A stretch of DNA of 64,000 nucleotides from Hofstenia miamia (taxonomy: Eukaryota; Xenacoelomorpha; Acoela; Hofsteniidae): NCBI GenBank assembly GCA_900660155.1, contig CABFPE010000046.1, positions 128,288 through 192,287 of the forward strand, in the 5' to 3' direction. Below, piece by piece: positions 28,601 through 42,908 of the stretch (its first letter is position 1; every line of letters starts with the position of its first letter). Made by a program: the position numbers and the translations under genes. Below the pieces are notes generated by a model. The model worked only from the letters and a program-made list of their open reading frames with translations. It was not told the DNA's origin and made no database searches.

Positions 28601-31600
28601 TTGTTGGAAAAATTAACATTTACTACTGGGAATTAAACACAAAATCTCAGTGGCAATCTTTATTGGATGACAAACAGGATACCATCCATCATATCGATGT
28701 GCACTATCAGAAGAAAACGCTATTCTACACACATTTCCAAAAACGAACCATATACAAAGTTAAATATGATGCTAAAACGATAAAGCCCGAGGTCTTCTTC
28801 AAATATGATAAAGAGAGGCCAGGTAGACTACACATCAATTTTTTAGCATTTCCGTTTATATACAAGACTGCATATTTTTATAGATATTTGCGATTTCACT
28901 TGATTTTTTAAATGTATAGCTTCCTGCATTTAGTGGTGGTTTTAGGCAACATAGCTGTAGATTGGGTACATAATATGCTTTACTGGGTGGTCTACACAGC
29001 GAAGAGCTCGAAAGTTATTGTTTCCAAAATCAATAACGCCTCGATTCAAACCGAACTCTTCTCAAGTGGCGATTTTGGCAAAGATGCTTTAATCAAACTT
29101 ATTGCACTACATCCAGTCAGAAAGTAATTTTATATTTTATTTGTTGTTAAGTTCGACTTCAACTTTTCTATCTTGTGAATGAACATGGTTTTTAAAAATT
29201 TTATTTGATAATTTAATGTTCAGAAAACTTAATTGAACTTCCGTCCAATTTTAGATAACGAAGACTGCCTTATTTAGGTTGATGTATGTGTTAGTCTTGA
29301 AAAATGATAAATCGTACTTCTACAGTAGCTACATGGATGGTAGTAAGATGTATGAACTCAATTCCACCAGCTATGATGTCGCTCACTTTGTTGTTGACTA
29401 CCAGTTGTCTTTCCTGTATTTCACAGTTGAAAAACGCGCTGAAATTTATCGAATGGAACTAAGTGGCTCCTATATTATAAAGAAGATTGTACACAACACG
29501 CCATTGTTGAGTAAGATTCTTATTTACTAATTGAGAATTTGTATATAATTGCAAGCGAATGAATTGCACTAGTTAATTTTATTTAGCAGCTAACCTTTGT
29601 AATGTAAATTGATTTTGGAATATAGTTGATTTACAAGCAGACGTTAAGATTTGCTCAGTTTAGCTACTGTCATCATCAAGTTACAGCCTGATATAAAATG
29701 CTTTGCGAATATCGAATACTTTTGGTCAATGTGGCCAGATGATGTAATTAGGGACAGTTTTATAAAGCGTTGCACGTGGGCCGTTTTTTGCTGACACCAC
29801 CCTAAATAGAAATTTAAAAAATCAGACCTAAGCAATCCAGAATTCCCAATGTCGAATACTTCGATGTCCTTCGGCCCATACTTGATGTTTGAAATGCTGC
29901 TACAATATGTTTTCAAATAAATTGTCAATTCTCTTGATTTCCTGAGGGATTAAGGTTTTCTTTTCGTCCATTACATATTTTAAGGTGAAAAGTATTCTCA
30001 TATTGTAAATTTCGGCGAAACTAACTTATTTTTTGGAAAGTGTGACCCAGCCCGACCCACTAGCCTTTCATAAAATTTATAATTTATATTAACTAATTGC
30101 TTGAACGAAACGAGAATTTGCAAGCCGTGAAACCATACAGATTTCTTGCTATTCGAAAAGTGGAATGTAGAAACTCTTGAAATACTTATTCGAATTTGTT
30201 TTGGCGTTCCTGCTGGTTGTCTTCCAGAGGAAAACATATTTTCAACATTTGGACTAAAAACTAACCAACGAGCATCACCGAGTTTTGAAGGCATTGAAAA
30301 CTGCTTTTTTTAAATAAGTTTTTAATGTACTTTGTATAACTTGTTAATGTGACGATTTTTTTAAATTAATTGTTTGAAAATACTACACGGTAATTCTACA
30401 AGTAATTCATTTAATGCTATGCACTATATGGCTAAAATAAGATTTTTAAATGCTAAAAGAAATTTGTAGAGTCCGCCATAATTTTAATGTGATTTTATTC
30501 ACCTTTGTTTCTAGAAATGACTAGTGAATGCAATAATTGGTTTTGAAATTCTCTTGTTAATTTTGCAGTTATTAGAAATGCATTAAATTCATTAACCGCC
30601 ACACTATTTAATTCGCAAATTGAGTTGTTCCTAGTAATTTCGATACTAAAAAACTAGTCTGCTCATTTGTTAATTTTTTAGATTTATTTTCACTAGATTT
30701 CCAACTGCATTTATTCATCTTACAGTTTTCGTCTCTTTCAATGTCCACTTATTAGGACAGATGTCAATTATTTCATCAGCAATTAGTAGCTATAATGATA
30801 TTTACATGAACTTCATTTATATCATTAGTCATCACACGACGTTAATAAGTGAAACGAACTTTCTATCACCTATTTCCTCAAATTTTCAAGTTCGTGAACC
30901 TCTAAACTTTAAAACTGCTAAGTATAATAAAGTAAATTCGTTATGCAATGTCTCTAGATAAACACCGATTTTTTATTCCTGTATCCTTGAGATATTCATT
31001 GACAATCATTTATTTAACAAAACTAATCACAGGCGGTTTTAGGGGAAGGGGAAGACACTCGAGAACCACTGCCCCTTCCACCGTTGAGAATGGTTCAATT
31101 TTTGCAAAATGAAATTTTTTATACATTTCAAAGATTTTTTATGTTGATGTTCACAAATCCAAACATTGAACGAGAGTGATGCATAGCCTTGTAGTTAAAT
31201 ATTTAAGGGTTTATATTTTACAATATATTTCTTTCTTGGATTTATTTTTGTTGTTGAAATTGCCATTTTATTTTAAGTTTCCTCAACATGAAATTGGAAG
31301 GTTCCCTTCCAGTCCTCCTGCTTGCAAAAACCTAAAGGCGCGCATGCAATTAATCAATCATTGATTAAAATCATAATGTAAACACCGATAATGGTTTTCT
31401 AACAATATACCTTTCCGCTGATACGAACAGCGAGAATTAACGTACGATTCATTTTCAATTTTGTACAAGAAATCATTTCGATGAGCCTCACATTATATAA
31501 TCTTTTTCATTTTTTTTCGTTTATTTACCCAAGCAACGTTTTATTTTGTCATGTAGTAGCTATCTTAGCAAAATCTCATTTGCAACTTCCACACTGAAAG

Positions 31601-34600
31601 TTTTTCTTAGTTATTTTATTCAGCTTGAATCAGATACTGTCTAAAAATATAGTATTTTCATTTTTTTGTTTTCTTTATTCGTGTAATCAAGTTTCAGATA
31701 GAGTATATTTTCTTTGGTAACTTAAACGGAGAAATTTGTTTGGTAGATATTTCTTTCTCACTTATAATCAAAAGGAGATTAGATCTTACTTTTTACAATA
31801 TTACTTTTATGGCATTGAATTTGTTATGGGAATGAGAAGGCAGCTTTGAATAATCCTTTTCGACACTTATTAATGTCATCTCACAATTTTATTTAATCAA
31901 AGGTCAATTCTAATTTCTTAACATTAGATTGAAATCTTTATTCATTGCGGTAAGTCTACCTACCATATGAAACATATAATTTCTCTTCTTTAGGTTTGCG
32001 GATTATCATATTTCTATAGTTTTTCTTGACCGATATCTGCAAACTAAAATTGCAAAATACTTTTTAAGAATTTTTCTTTAGTTTTTCTTTTAGAGTGTTT
32101 GATGACGCATTATGCCACTGTAATTATTGAGCATTAAATTATTTAACAGGCCTGTTATTACGGCACCTGTTTTACTTTCAGCCAGTTGTTTCGACACATC
32201 TCTATTTCGATCAAATTCATTTTTTATTAATAACAATTATAATTACTTAGGCAATGACGTAATATTACGTCATCCAATTGATTGTGCTGTTGAAGTTATT
32301 GGGATGTCTCCCACCTCACTTGCATTGACATCAGTAATTAATTTGATTAATTCAACATTTTATCTCACTGGTAATTGTTGTTTCGAGAATTTATGCATAT
32401 CATTACTCTAAATTTATGAATGGGATTTAAATCAATTTATTGTAAGATTGGTAGGGAAATTTATTTAGTATTTTTATTTAATTTTCTGCTGTAGCGTCTG
32501 AAGTTTTACAAGTTTTGTTATTGCTAATCTAGTTCTTTGCAGTTTTAACTTTCCTATATCAGAAAATACAATGGCGAGGATTTGTGTATGTACATTTGCA
32601 TATATCGTCTCTTAGAGCTTGCCTGGAATTACCAACAGTGAGCTGCATTTTATAAACAATATTCTGTCCCCTTCTCTTTTCCTCAAACTTGAAAATATTT
32701 CACGTTAATTCAAGATGTTATCAATCGATTTGCTGCTAAAAACAGACGCTTGCATTTTGTATAAGCTTAATTTTGTTCAAAAAACATTTTTTTGCAATTT
32801 CTTTTTTAGAAATGGGTGTCAGCCCCCTCCGTTTTAAAAATCCTAAACGTGGCACTGTTCCCAACTTATATTAGGGTTTTCAGCTTCTTATTTTAAAAAC
32901 ACTAAGTGTTTTTAAAAAAGCATTTAAGCTATGTTTTCCGAATAGAAAACGTTTTTTCCAACCCTATTACTTAATAAAGTTGATAAATGAATACCCCAAT
33001 ATGGGGAACATTGCCTTGGTTTTGAGATAGTGACGAAAATAGTGATTATTAAGAGGCTCAAATTTCCTTAGTAGTTATGTTTCTCTTTTGCTTATTAATT
33101 TCACTTCGCTAGTTCAAACACATGGATCATAAAATTGTTTAATGATACGTTTTTTTGTTGTTGGTACGATAAAATAGAATATGGATAGTCATTTCAAAGC
33201 CTCCTAACGCGTAATGGCAGTTTCCGTCTAACTGATCGATAGATGTGCGCATGCTCTCTAAGTTATCTGCACGTCATTTTGAAGAGCAGTTGTACACAAA
33301 AGTGGAGTTCAATTGGGCATATTTTAGTATTTTAGACAGCGCAAAATCTCCACAGTATTGTATTTTTACGCAATCACGTTTTACGCAGCACTGTCTAACA
33401 TGAAAACATAATTACTATAATACATCCTAATTCGCATTCTTCAATTTCTATTATTTGCACGTTTTATCACTTAAGGTTGTTTTTCAACTGAGGATTTATT
33501 TATATATATCTATATAATTAAAGGAAGCATGTGTAGTATTAATTATAAAATTATCTGTAAAGTGCTGACATTTTGTTTTTTTCCTATTGCGAATGAAATT
33601 ATTCAATTGGTAACCACGTTCTAAATTTTATGTTTTTAATTATTTGCGAAGTTTTTTCAGTTGCATTCTACAATACAGTTATTAAAACTCACATTTTTGG
33701 GGGCGGTAACCAATGATCATATAAGAATTATCTACACTTCATGGCCAGATTTCACTAATTCTACAGCTGATGTCTTTGAGAGTGGACAGACAGATTTTTT
33801 TTCTTAACAACAAACAATATATTCGCGTTATGCGACATACCCATGCCCACATGGCAAACTTGATGATGGAAGTGAATGGGTTGTTGAACTCGTTTATTTG
33901 AGCATTTCTAGTATTTATGGTTATGCTCATTTGAAAATTGAATCATATAATTTTTCTGGAAAACACTTCATTATAGAGATTGGTTGGCTGTGTAAAGCTA
34001 ACTGCGCTTTTGCCGTTGGTCAAGTTTGCCACTTCAGAATTATCTGATGCTCGAAGTTGTAGACTTGTTTGCAAATATGAATACCTTCAGAATTATCTGA
34101 TGCTCGAAGTTGTAGACTTGTTTGCAAATATGAATACACATGTGCCATTATTAAAATTTACATCTTTTAAAATTCAAATATTAGTTGAAATATATTCAAA
34201 TTATTTTTTCTAATTTCATGCATTTTGTTATTTGTATTAAAATTCCAACTTTGGTGTCAAGTCTTTATCAAATTTGAAATTCGTGAACAAAGTTGTATTC
34301 AACTTTGATGTTTTATAGATTGGACTTTTAATCAGTAATTTGCCTTTTCTATGTTTTAAAATAGGCTTGATCTAGAGCTCACTAGAAGATACATCTATTG
34401 ATGGTGTAAATATTTGAATTTTCTAATGAACCACATTTGACGTAAAAGCCTAACATTCAATTACAAAAAGACATAGGCGTGCATCACTAGCTGCTGAATT
34501 CTCTTAAAGATTGATGAGAGAAACATCCTTGCTCATGAAAATTTTTTTTCTGTATTATGAAACACTCACATTGTTTTGGAAGCTGTATTTAAATTTTTGG

Positions 34601-37600
34601 TTTCCTTTTCTTATGAAATTTCAAATACCTCCGGACCCTGAAATGGACCTCTTTCAAGACCGGTCTAAGCGTTATATGAAATTGAGGACTTATTGTTTTG
34701 TTAGTGTTTTTCATGCGATAGAAACCATCAATAAAGGTCGTCTAAAAAATCTAACTTTTATGTTTATAAACCTTAAAGTTTTTGTGAAGAACCTCATAAA
34801 TCATTGAATTTTTTGCAAAATGGGATTAGATTTTGTATAACTTGCAAATATATAGGTGCTTTATAATATTTTATTTTTTATGCGTTCCTATTAAGGCAAG
34901 TATATGAAGCGTCTACGATGTTGAATTTTAATGTGTACTCTACTGCATTCTGCAATAAAAATTGAATTATCTTTCAAGTAGCGAATCTGCAACTAGTGTT
35001 GGGCGTATTCCAACGTGATCCGTTCTTTCTTTCATACGGTTTTCTTGTGACTAATAAACTTGATGAATATTCGTTCTTTTTTCAAAAAAATTGTTTTAGA
35101 TTTGAATGTATACTTTATGCACATTTTTTTCAATGCTTATTACAAATATCAACATAATTTCTTTACATTGTTTAATTGCGAGTAAAAAATAATTTGCTAT
35201 TTGATCTAAAATCATAAGCAAGCTGATTTGAATTGTTTTAATGGAAACCATGAAGGCAAGTTACAAGTGAAATTTTAATTTTTCTTAAGATTTTTTTGAA
35301 ATCGTTTTTCATGATAGCACTTTCCAGTCATCGTGTTTTATATAACATATTTGAAGGAACAGTGATCTGTACAATCTGCAGTAGGCAGAAACATTTGTTT
35401 GTACTGCCGTTTCATTTAGAAGATATACATTAACTCAATTATCTCTGTCTCTCCCTAGGCGATAGTTGTTTATAAATAAATGCTCCACTATACAGCAATA
35501 AGCTTTATTGATCTTACTCCAGTGTTTTCTTTATTCACGCTCACTTATTTCAGAAACGCCACCACAAAGTATACTGGCTTAAATTTCAAATCAACGGGAA
35601 GTAATTATTATGATATGGTAGTTATGGAGTCCTTTCATTGGAAAAGAACTAATCATTTAAAAATGAATATTTATTAGCATTTTTGAAATTTTTAATGTGC
35701 AAAACATTTTCGTCTTTTCTGAATTTCAGCAAGTTTATCAAAATTCATCTTGCAAAATGTGTCAGATAAAATCGCATCCAAAATTTTAAGAGCCGATCTA
35801 TTCCGATTCTGAAATTTGTAATGATTTATGAGGTGCTCCAAAAGCCCTTCGACACATGCACATGAGAACTAGACGTTTTAAGGCGCATTTTATTCAATGG
35901 GGAGCAGGGTTTTTTTTGGAAAAATTGGCTTTTATCTTATGAAAACCAGTAGCTATTTCATATAATATTTAGATTGTTAACTAAGAATATTTCGGTTGTT
36001 GCATTGTCATTGAATTTGGCTAATTATAGAGATCAATAACTTTTAATACTTCATCAATGAAATATTGTGGAGAATGTTAGTGCAAAGTCTTTTCTCCTGG
36101 ATTAATTTAGGCTCCATGGGAGTGCTAAAGAGGTATATTTATTAAGGGAAATAACATTTTATGTGCGAAGCAGTAATCCTTTATCATTTTATGCTACCAT
36201 TGTAGCATGCTTTGACGCACGTTGACATTAATTTTAACCAATGCCAGTAGCACTTCATGCACACAATTCGAATTTCGAGGTATTGTAAATGCTAGAAATC
36301 GACTCTGTCGCTAAGGTCTAATGACTTTGTAACTAGCCTAGAATAGCTTATCATTTACGCTTGAGTTGGTTTAATATCGTTTTAGTTAAACAACAATTGC
36401 TCAACAGAACATTTTTATTTTCAATTGAGTGTAAATACGTTAGGCGCTTATACGCAACAGTCTATTATTTTACAAACATGCGAATGACCAAAACACAGTT
36501 CGGAACAATTTTCACTTAAAATGCGTAGTTTCATCAACTAATTAAATTGCTCAATGAAGCAGTCACTGGATTTTGTAATGCAAGCAATTCTCACAAATTA
36601 TTTCATAGCGACTGCTTTTAAATATTTTTTATGAAAAGGGCTCCTGACAAATTCACGTAGTTCATTCAGCGAATGGACCATATCTTACAACTTGTAAAAA
36701 ATGTTTACATCATTAACTTTTGCTCTTGTAGTTTGTAGAAAGTGTGATTTGATAATTCCTTCATGTGCGTTCCAAGAAAAATAGTTCGGTTAAATTTATT
36801 CCACTAGGGTTACTTTTACGTAACAAACCGATTTGTACGCATTTTGAAAAAAAGTTCCAAGTCTTTAAAAAATATTGGAAGAATTTTACTTTGATACATC
36901 TATGGGGTAGGGCCTGCTTATTCATTGATCAAGAAATGTGCTAAAACATGTGCTTATGTCTGAATTACATGCAAATAAGAATTTTTTCAATAATCCGATT
37001 TTTGTAAAATATTTAAATTATTTCTATACCTATTGTTCAGATAATAATGCGGTCTAATGTCCATGGGGACAAAAACTACCCTGAAATATTTAGTTTTTTG
37101 AATACAATCTGTGTGAGTCCCGTCCATGCACGTCTGGACGCGACAGAGCCTAAATCTGGTTTGGATTATGATATTATGACGAAACCTGCACAAAGATTCC
37201 TCAAATCAGCACTATCAATTTGGACTGTTCAGAAATGTGTTTTCAACATTATTTTGATGAAATAATCAAATAGGGCTTAAAGTTTTTAAATTTCTAGATT
37301 TTGTTTGGAGATTTTCTAGTTGATCTCAATTTAATTTACGCTTTATAATGCTTAGTCAATAACAACTGTAATAGATTCTGAATCATACTTTATTTGGGTT
37401 TGTTTAGAGTTTCAAACGATTCCACGTTTCTTAGCGGTGTTCAATGATGTTTTGTATTTTACTTCACCCAATATTTCTTCCATTTATCGTGTACATCCGC
37501 TTTCTATGGTAGATCTTGGAGAACAAAGTTTTCAAATAAAAGTTTTGCCTTCTATTTACCCTGGCATAGGTGCCATAGTTTTGGCTCAAAATGGACGACA

Positions 37601-40600
37601 AGGAACACCTTCAGGTAACTATTCTCTCTATTACTTTCAAGTATTCTTAGCTGCATTTTATGCTTGTTCAACTGTTTAATAAATGCAATTTCTTTAGCAC
37701 CGCTTCAATTTACCGTTTTCATGGCCATTGATTTTAGTAAAAAAATATTTCTACACGTCGAGTTTACGCTTGTTCATTTGGCGAAATGTGAATTTATTCA
37801 GAGTGGTTTTGCCTTCTTGATGCATGAGTTTAAGTTGAAGTCTTCATCATATTAAAGGAGTGTCAATCCGCCTTTAAATTGTAGCCATCCAATACCAGTA
37901 TCTTGCTCAAGTTCTTATCGCAAACTTGTCTTACACTCTTTGCTTTAGAATGGCATTTATTGTTGAAAAATATAATTAACTGACTCTAGTCAAATAAATA
38001 TAATCGTTCAATTGCGTTGTCGATCCGAGTATAACCGAGTATAACTTAATCTTTGTTTGGATGCCATCCCTGGGCTTGTGGTATAAAGTAAGAATATTGA
38101 AGTAAGAATTTACAGTAAGTTTTTGCATTTGCGGGCTTAGAAAAAGTTTTGGAATTGCGATTGTCCAAAGCTATTCCAAGTACAAGTTTTATAATATGCA
38201 GATTTCTGATGAATTTTGCAATTGCAAACATTTTATTTTACAATGGAAAAATGTAGGAGTCAATTGTTAAAATCTACAACAAACTTAAAATAAGTTCATT
38301 TTCTCTGCAATTAAAATGAGTTTTCATAATTTCGTACAGGGTGATTTCAAGCTGCATAATACAAAAAATTTCCTTAAGCAAAGATTTTTTTGTGTATAGT
38401 ACATAAAATTTAGAAGTGTTATTAGTTTTGGACACGATATGCATAGAACCTCAAGTTTTAGCCTAAAGCGAATTTCAGTGACTCAAATTCCAGTGTCAGT
38501 GGTAAAGTCGTTCTGTGCATACTAAATAAGATTTGATTGTTTTATTAGAAGGTAATACAAATACAAACATGTATTAAACACTAAATATTGAGAAATTTAA
38601 TACTCAGACATGATCTAATCGTTCTTGATTTCTTAATAATAAAGTTTTGTTCTTTTGGTTTGTGCTTTAAGACTTAAAAGCAAACATTTTTCTTGCTTAT
38701 CTATGTTTTTAATGTGAACGTTATTCATTTGATTAAAGTTTGCATGTTAATTTTATGTAATAAAAGAAGTTAGTACAAACTTATTCACTTATGATTCGTC
38801 CATTATTATTTTTAAAATATACACTTCGAAATATATTTTAAAAAATCATTGCAATTTACTTGGTATAAAAGTTAAATTTTTCGTGAATTTGAGGTTAACG
38901 TAGATCCAATATTAAAAATTATTTATTAGTTACCTAAATTTCAATAGCTTTTGTAACAATGTTTTCCTATGTACGTTGTTTGGAAATTCAGATGTAGGAA
39001 TTTATGGTCAAAAACTTAAATAACACATTAAAATAAACTGAAATATATTTTTATGTTTAAAAATGTATAACATTCCTTTTGATCAAGTAGTTTTAGCCTT
39101 TTCTTACATAGCTTGCAGTGTTTCTGGTCGATTCACAATCACTGATCATTATATAAATTTTTCCAAGTGGAAATCATGATGTCTTTTATGATAATTAGGC
39201 GATTGGGGAATTTAGTCGTTATCTTGTACCTTTCAGTTCAAGTAAAACCTTTTTAAAAACGAAACAACCCATTTATTTCATTTCATACCGTCCCTTAATT
39301 ATATTTTTGAATGAAATGAGATTATTTGTTTATTTTTACGAAGGTATTTAATTGTTTATTGCTGTTAGTCTTAATAATAGGTAGTTATAATAAAAGTATT
39401 TTGTCTGGTATCAAAATTTGTTAGTATTTTAGCACCAATATTAAAATTTGCGACAGGTTAGCGGTAGTTGCGTTTGTTCAATGCTTCAATGAATTTCAAC
39501 AGAAGGTAATGCAATGTCGGATTTGGAATCAAAATCTAAACCAGTGGTTCTTAGGCTTGCTTGATAGGTTCACTTTTTTCCAATTGTCAAAGTCTCATTC
39601 ACCCCCTCATTTCCAAAATATTAATGATCCCTGTAGGTGGCTATTATGGATTTACAATATTCGGCCCAGGGCTTCTCCAATAAGCATTTCCTCCAATTCA
39701 CCCTCTTCAATCCCAATTAAACTCTGGGGTGAATGTCATCCTCAATCAAAACTGTTCTGAGATATCCTTACACTAAATGGTGATGTAGAAATTTCATTTC
39801 TCAGATTCTTGTAGTTCAATTGAAATCTATTTCTAAAGATGATGGACGGTCTATGTTTTCAATAGTTTTTGTAAATTCCTCTTTTAGTTGAATCCAAGTG
39901 TAATGACGATAACAATGGTGGGTGTGAATCAATATGTTTACCAACTCCTGACTCTGCAACCTGTCGCTGCCCAATTGGCTACACGACGTACGCCGTCGGC
40001 CAATCGTGCTCTAAAAGTAAGATTTTAGCATTTCCTGCTTTTCAATGTATGTTGCCATTAATATCGAATAAATCATGTAATTCATACTTGAAAACAAATC
40101 TTGTTCAAAGATTTTTTCATTTGGCTCAACTAGCAAACTTTTCTACGTCTCCAAGAAATTGACAAAAAATTTCTTGAATCAGTAAATTAAAGTAGCAAAT
40201 ATTAATCCATTAATCCAATCCACCCGGCCTCACTTATTTAGCCAATCAGTATTCAGATCTGATGTCATTACAGCGCATTACTGCCCTCCTATATAAAAAC
40301 CCCTCATCTGCAAATTAGTAAATGACATTTTGCATATTTCTAGACAATGTTTATGTCAGTTAGGGTCATTATATGACAATGTTTCTTATGCAATTTTGTA
40401 GCATTTCATATAATGGAAAATATTCCGTAGTATTCAAAGCCACTCTAATCTTTGAAAAAATGTCAGACGAGCTAAAAAAGAATTACGTTGCAGTAAATTC
40501 AAGTTTCAGTTTAATTAGTATAGGGATTGTAGGATTGAGTGTTCTAACCTTAGAATCTTTATTTGGTCGTACAAAGTTAAACCACAGATGTTTAGCACCT

Positions 40601-42858
40601 ACGAAATCTATCCTCTTTGCAGTCGGAAGCTCTATATACCGCAAACACATTGGATTGCCAGGGGATCCGGATATGATTTTTAGTAGCAAAGAAACTATCA
40701 CCGCTATTGCCTCAACATTGTTTGATAAAAATATCATTTACTTCGCAAGCATGTTTGGTGGAACGATCTCAATGTTCAATCTAACTGACACGTCAAAAAC
40801 AAAAGTAAGTCCACGCATATTTATAAATAAAGTTTCATAAATTTATGATTTATGCATAATTTGAAATATTTTTTTGAGTCTAAGATTTTTATATAAGGGG
40901 AGTTCAACTAGCGTGCTCGACAAAATGATTGGAACTCCTGCAAGTAGTTATTATATTGCGCAAACTTTATCTTGTACTGTACAAGTTTTACATCAATGTG
41001 GATGTTTGCTCAAGTCTAATTTTATTGCATGTAACTTCCCACAATGCGCGAAGTTTTATCAACAACTACGCAAAACTTTTGTGTATCTCTAAAGGCAAGT
41101 GATAGACTTTGTTAGCTGAGTAAAAATTGTACATGTAATTTGCAAATATAAAAATACAAATTTTATTAATGTCCGTAATTTGTTGCAACTTTGCTACGCC
41201 ATGATAATTTGATTTGAGATTATTCCTGATTAACCTAAAGCTCTACTTATGCTAAGGGAAAGAATTATTCCAACGACAAGTTCAGGGTAACCTCCCATAG
41301 TATCAAATGTTGTGAAACGGATAAAGGTAGAACTGTCTAAAGCAAACCAATTACAAAAGAACTAGTGAATGGTTACAGATTTTGGAGTGAGGTCTATATA
41401 ATATTTATTGTAATCATTTTCAACAAGCACATGTATATGGATTGAGGGCAACCAGACTATTCCTCGAATTCGACAATTTTCTTATACCAACCTGAGCTTT
41501 ACAATGCCATGACCTTAATCTGATGTAGAATATCTGAGTTCAGGGAAAGAACATTAATGAAACTAAGTTTACATTAAATTTGGTTTTTTCAAGATGTTAC
41601 TATGCTTGTTGCTATTAAGATTATAATAAAATAATAGAATCTCCGATTAATGCGTGTAGTATTTTTCGTTAGTGCCCCTTTAAGTGATTTTTTATACTTT
41701 GTCCTAACGAATCAACGTATTTAGGTAATTGTTCAAGGATTGTCTGGGCCTCAATATATAGTAGTCGACTCAATGGCTAGAAATATTTATTACACTTGCA
41801 AACATTCAAGAACGTTCGAGGTAGTTTCACATAATGGTTCATTCAGAACTGTTTTGTTCACATTTCCTGAAAACGAGGTTCCCAATGATCTTACAATTCT
41901 CAGCGATTCATGTGAGTATAGTGTATTATGTAAAAATATTTAGGCTTGTATTTAATTTTGCTTAAGAAATATCAAATATTTTGTATTTTTCATATCTAGT
42001 GACATGCTAGTTATGCCAATTTTGACGGATCAGCATGTAATTATACCTATATTAAAAAATGAATGTCATATGCTGTTACCATAATTTATATTAGTGGCCT
42101 GCTTAGGGGTTGTTTTAATAGTTAAATTTTGTGTGAGCATGAAATTATCTCACTATTTTATTGTTCAATCCTGGAGAATTGCAGATAGTTATAATATAAA
42201 TAATGTTGATCATTGTCATTGCTTTACTCTTCTTGACCTAATGAATTGACGTAGATAAGCAATTTATTAAATTGCCGTCGATGGTAATATCGGACCTTTG
42301 GAGTAATACTTCTGTAATTGCGCTCTTCACTCCTGAATGCATTCAGGAAATATTGTTTATTCCATAGCGGTCAATCATCATTTCCATAAGTCGGCATTTT
42401 ACATATAATAATGATCTTAAATCCTTCGTACCACAGCATCAAATTTAGGAGAATTCCGTTTTCATGACGTTAAACTGTATCTATATACTGAAGTCTCGAT
42501 TATTAATATACAAACTAGATTGATGTTAAGTGAAGAGGTTGTCAACGAGTCTACTTGTTATTCAAAAGTACTCTGTAATTTCTCTTGGATAGCCTATCGA
42601 GAGCCCTCGAAACGTATCAGAAAAATCGACATAATTAGAGTGATTAAAAAATAGCAAAATATGACGCTATTCGTTGGATGGTAGTATGAAACATACGCGA
42701 AGAAAATCCCATCATTATGAAAATCTTTGTGAAAAGGACAGACAATGCTCTGCGAAACTATAGCTTGTCGGGAGAATGATATATGACCAAAAAATAAAGT
42801 TGTTGCTTGTAAATGTAGGGTAATGTAATGCAATATAATTGGCCAGTTTATATATATG

Positions 42859-42908
<50 letters not shown>

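Larger units (their letters stand above)
29511..37407. other. LRP intron 7
   Basis: 7.9 kb. Contains a 53-bp exact tandem duplication (34032-34137) and a copy of dispersed repeat B (34761-34838). Two adjacent minus-strand open frames at 29644-29928 and 29998-30294 show no family motif that I know. Nothing else recognised. Confidence 0.7.

Noticed and set aside
29644-30294. Two adjacent minus-strand open frames of 94 and 98 codons
   Set aside because: No domain motif, different frames, and no splice signals that make a sensible joint product. Treated as intron sequence.
39542-39770. CAGTGGTTCTTA word resembling hAT transposon ends, and GAGAACCACTG near 31061
   Set aside because: No inverted partner or 8-bp duplication at either place, and they are 8 kb apart. 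A 12-base match is too little.
40373-40595. 5' extension of LRP exon 10 as an open frame from an ATG
   Set aside because: The peptide has no LRP features, and the acceptor at 40595/40596 gives the right phase after the EGF exon.
42530-42655. Continuation of the exon 12 frame to a stop
   Set aside because: It would end the receptor in mid-propeller. An early phase-1 donor leads directly into the next blade in exon 13.
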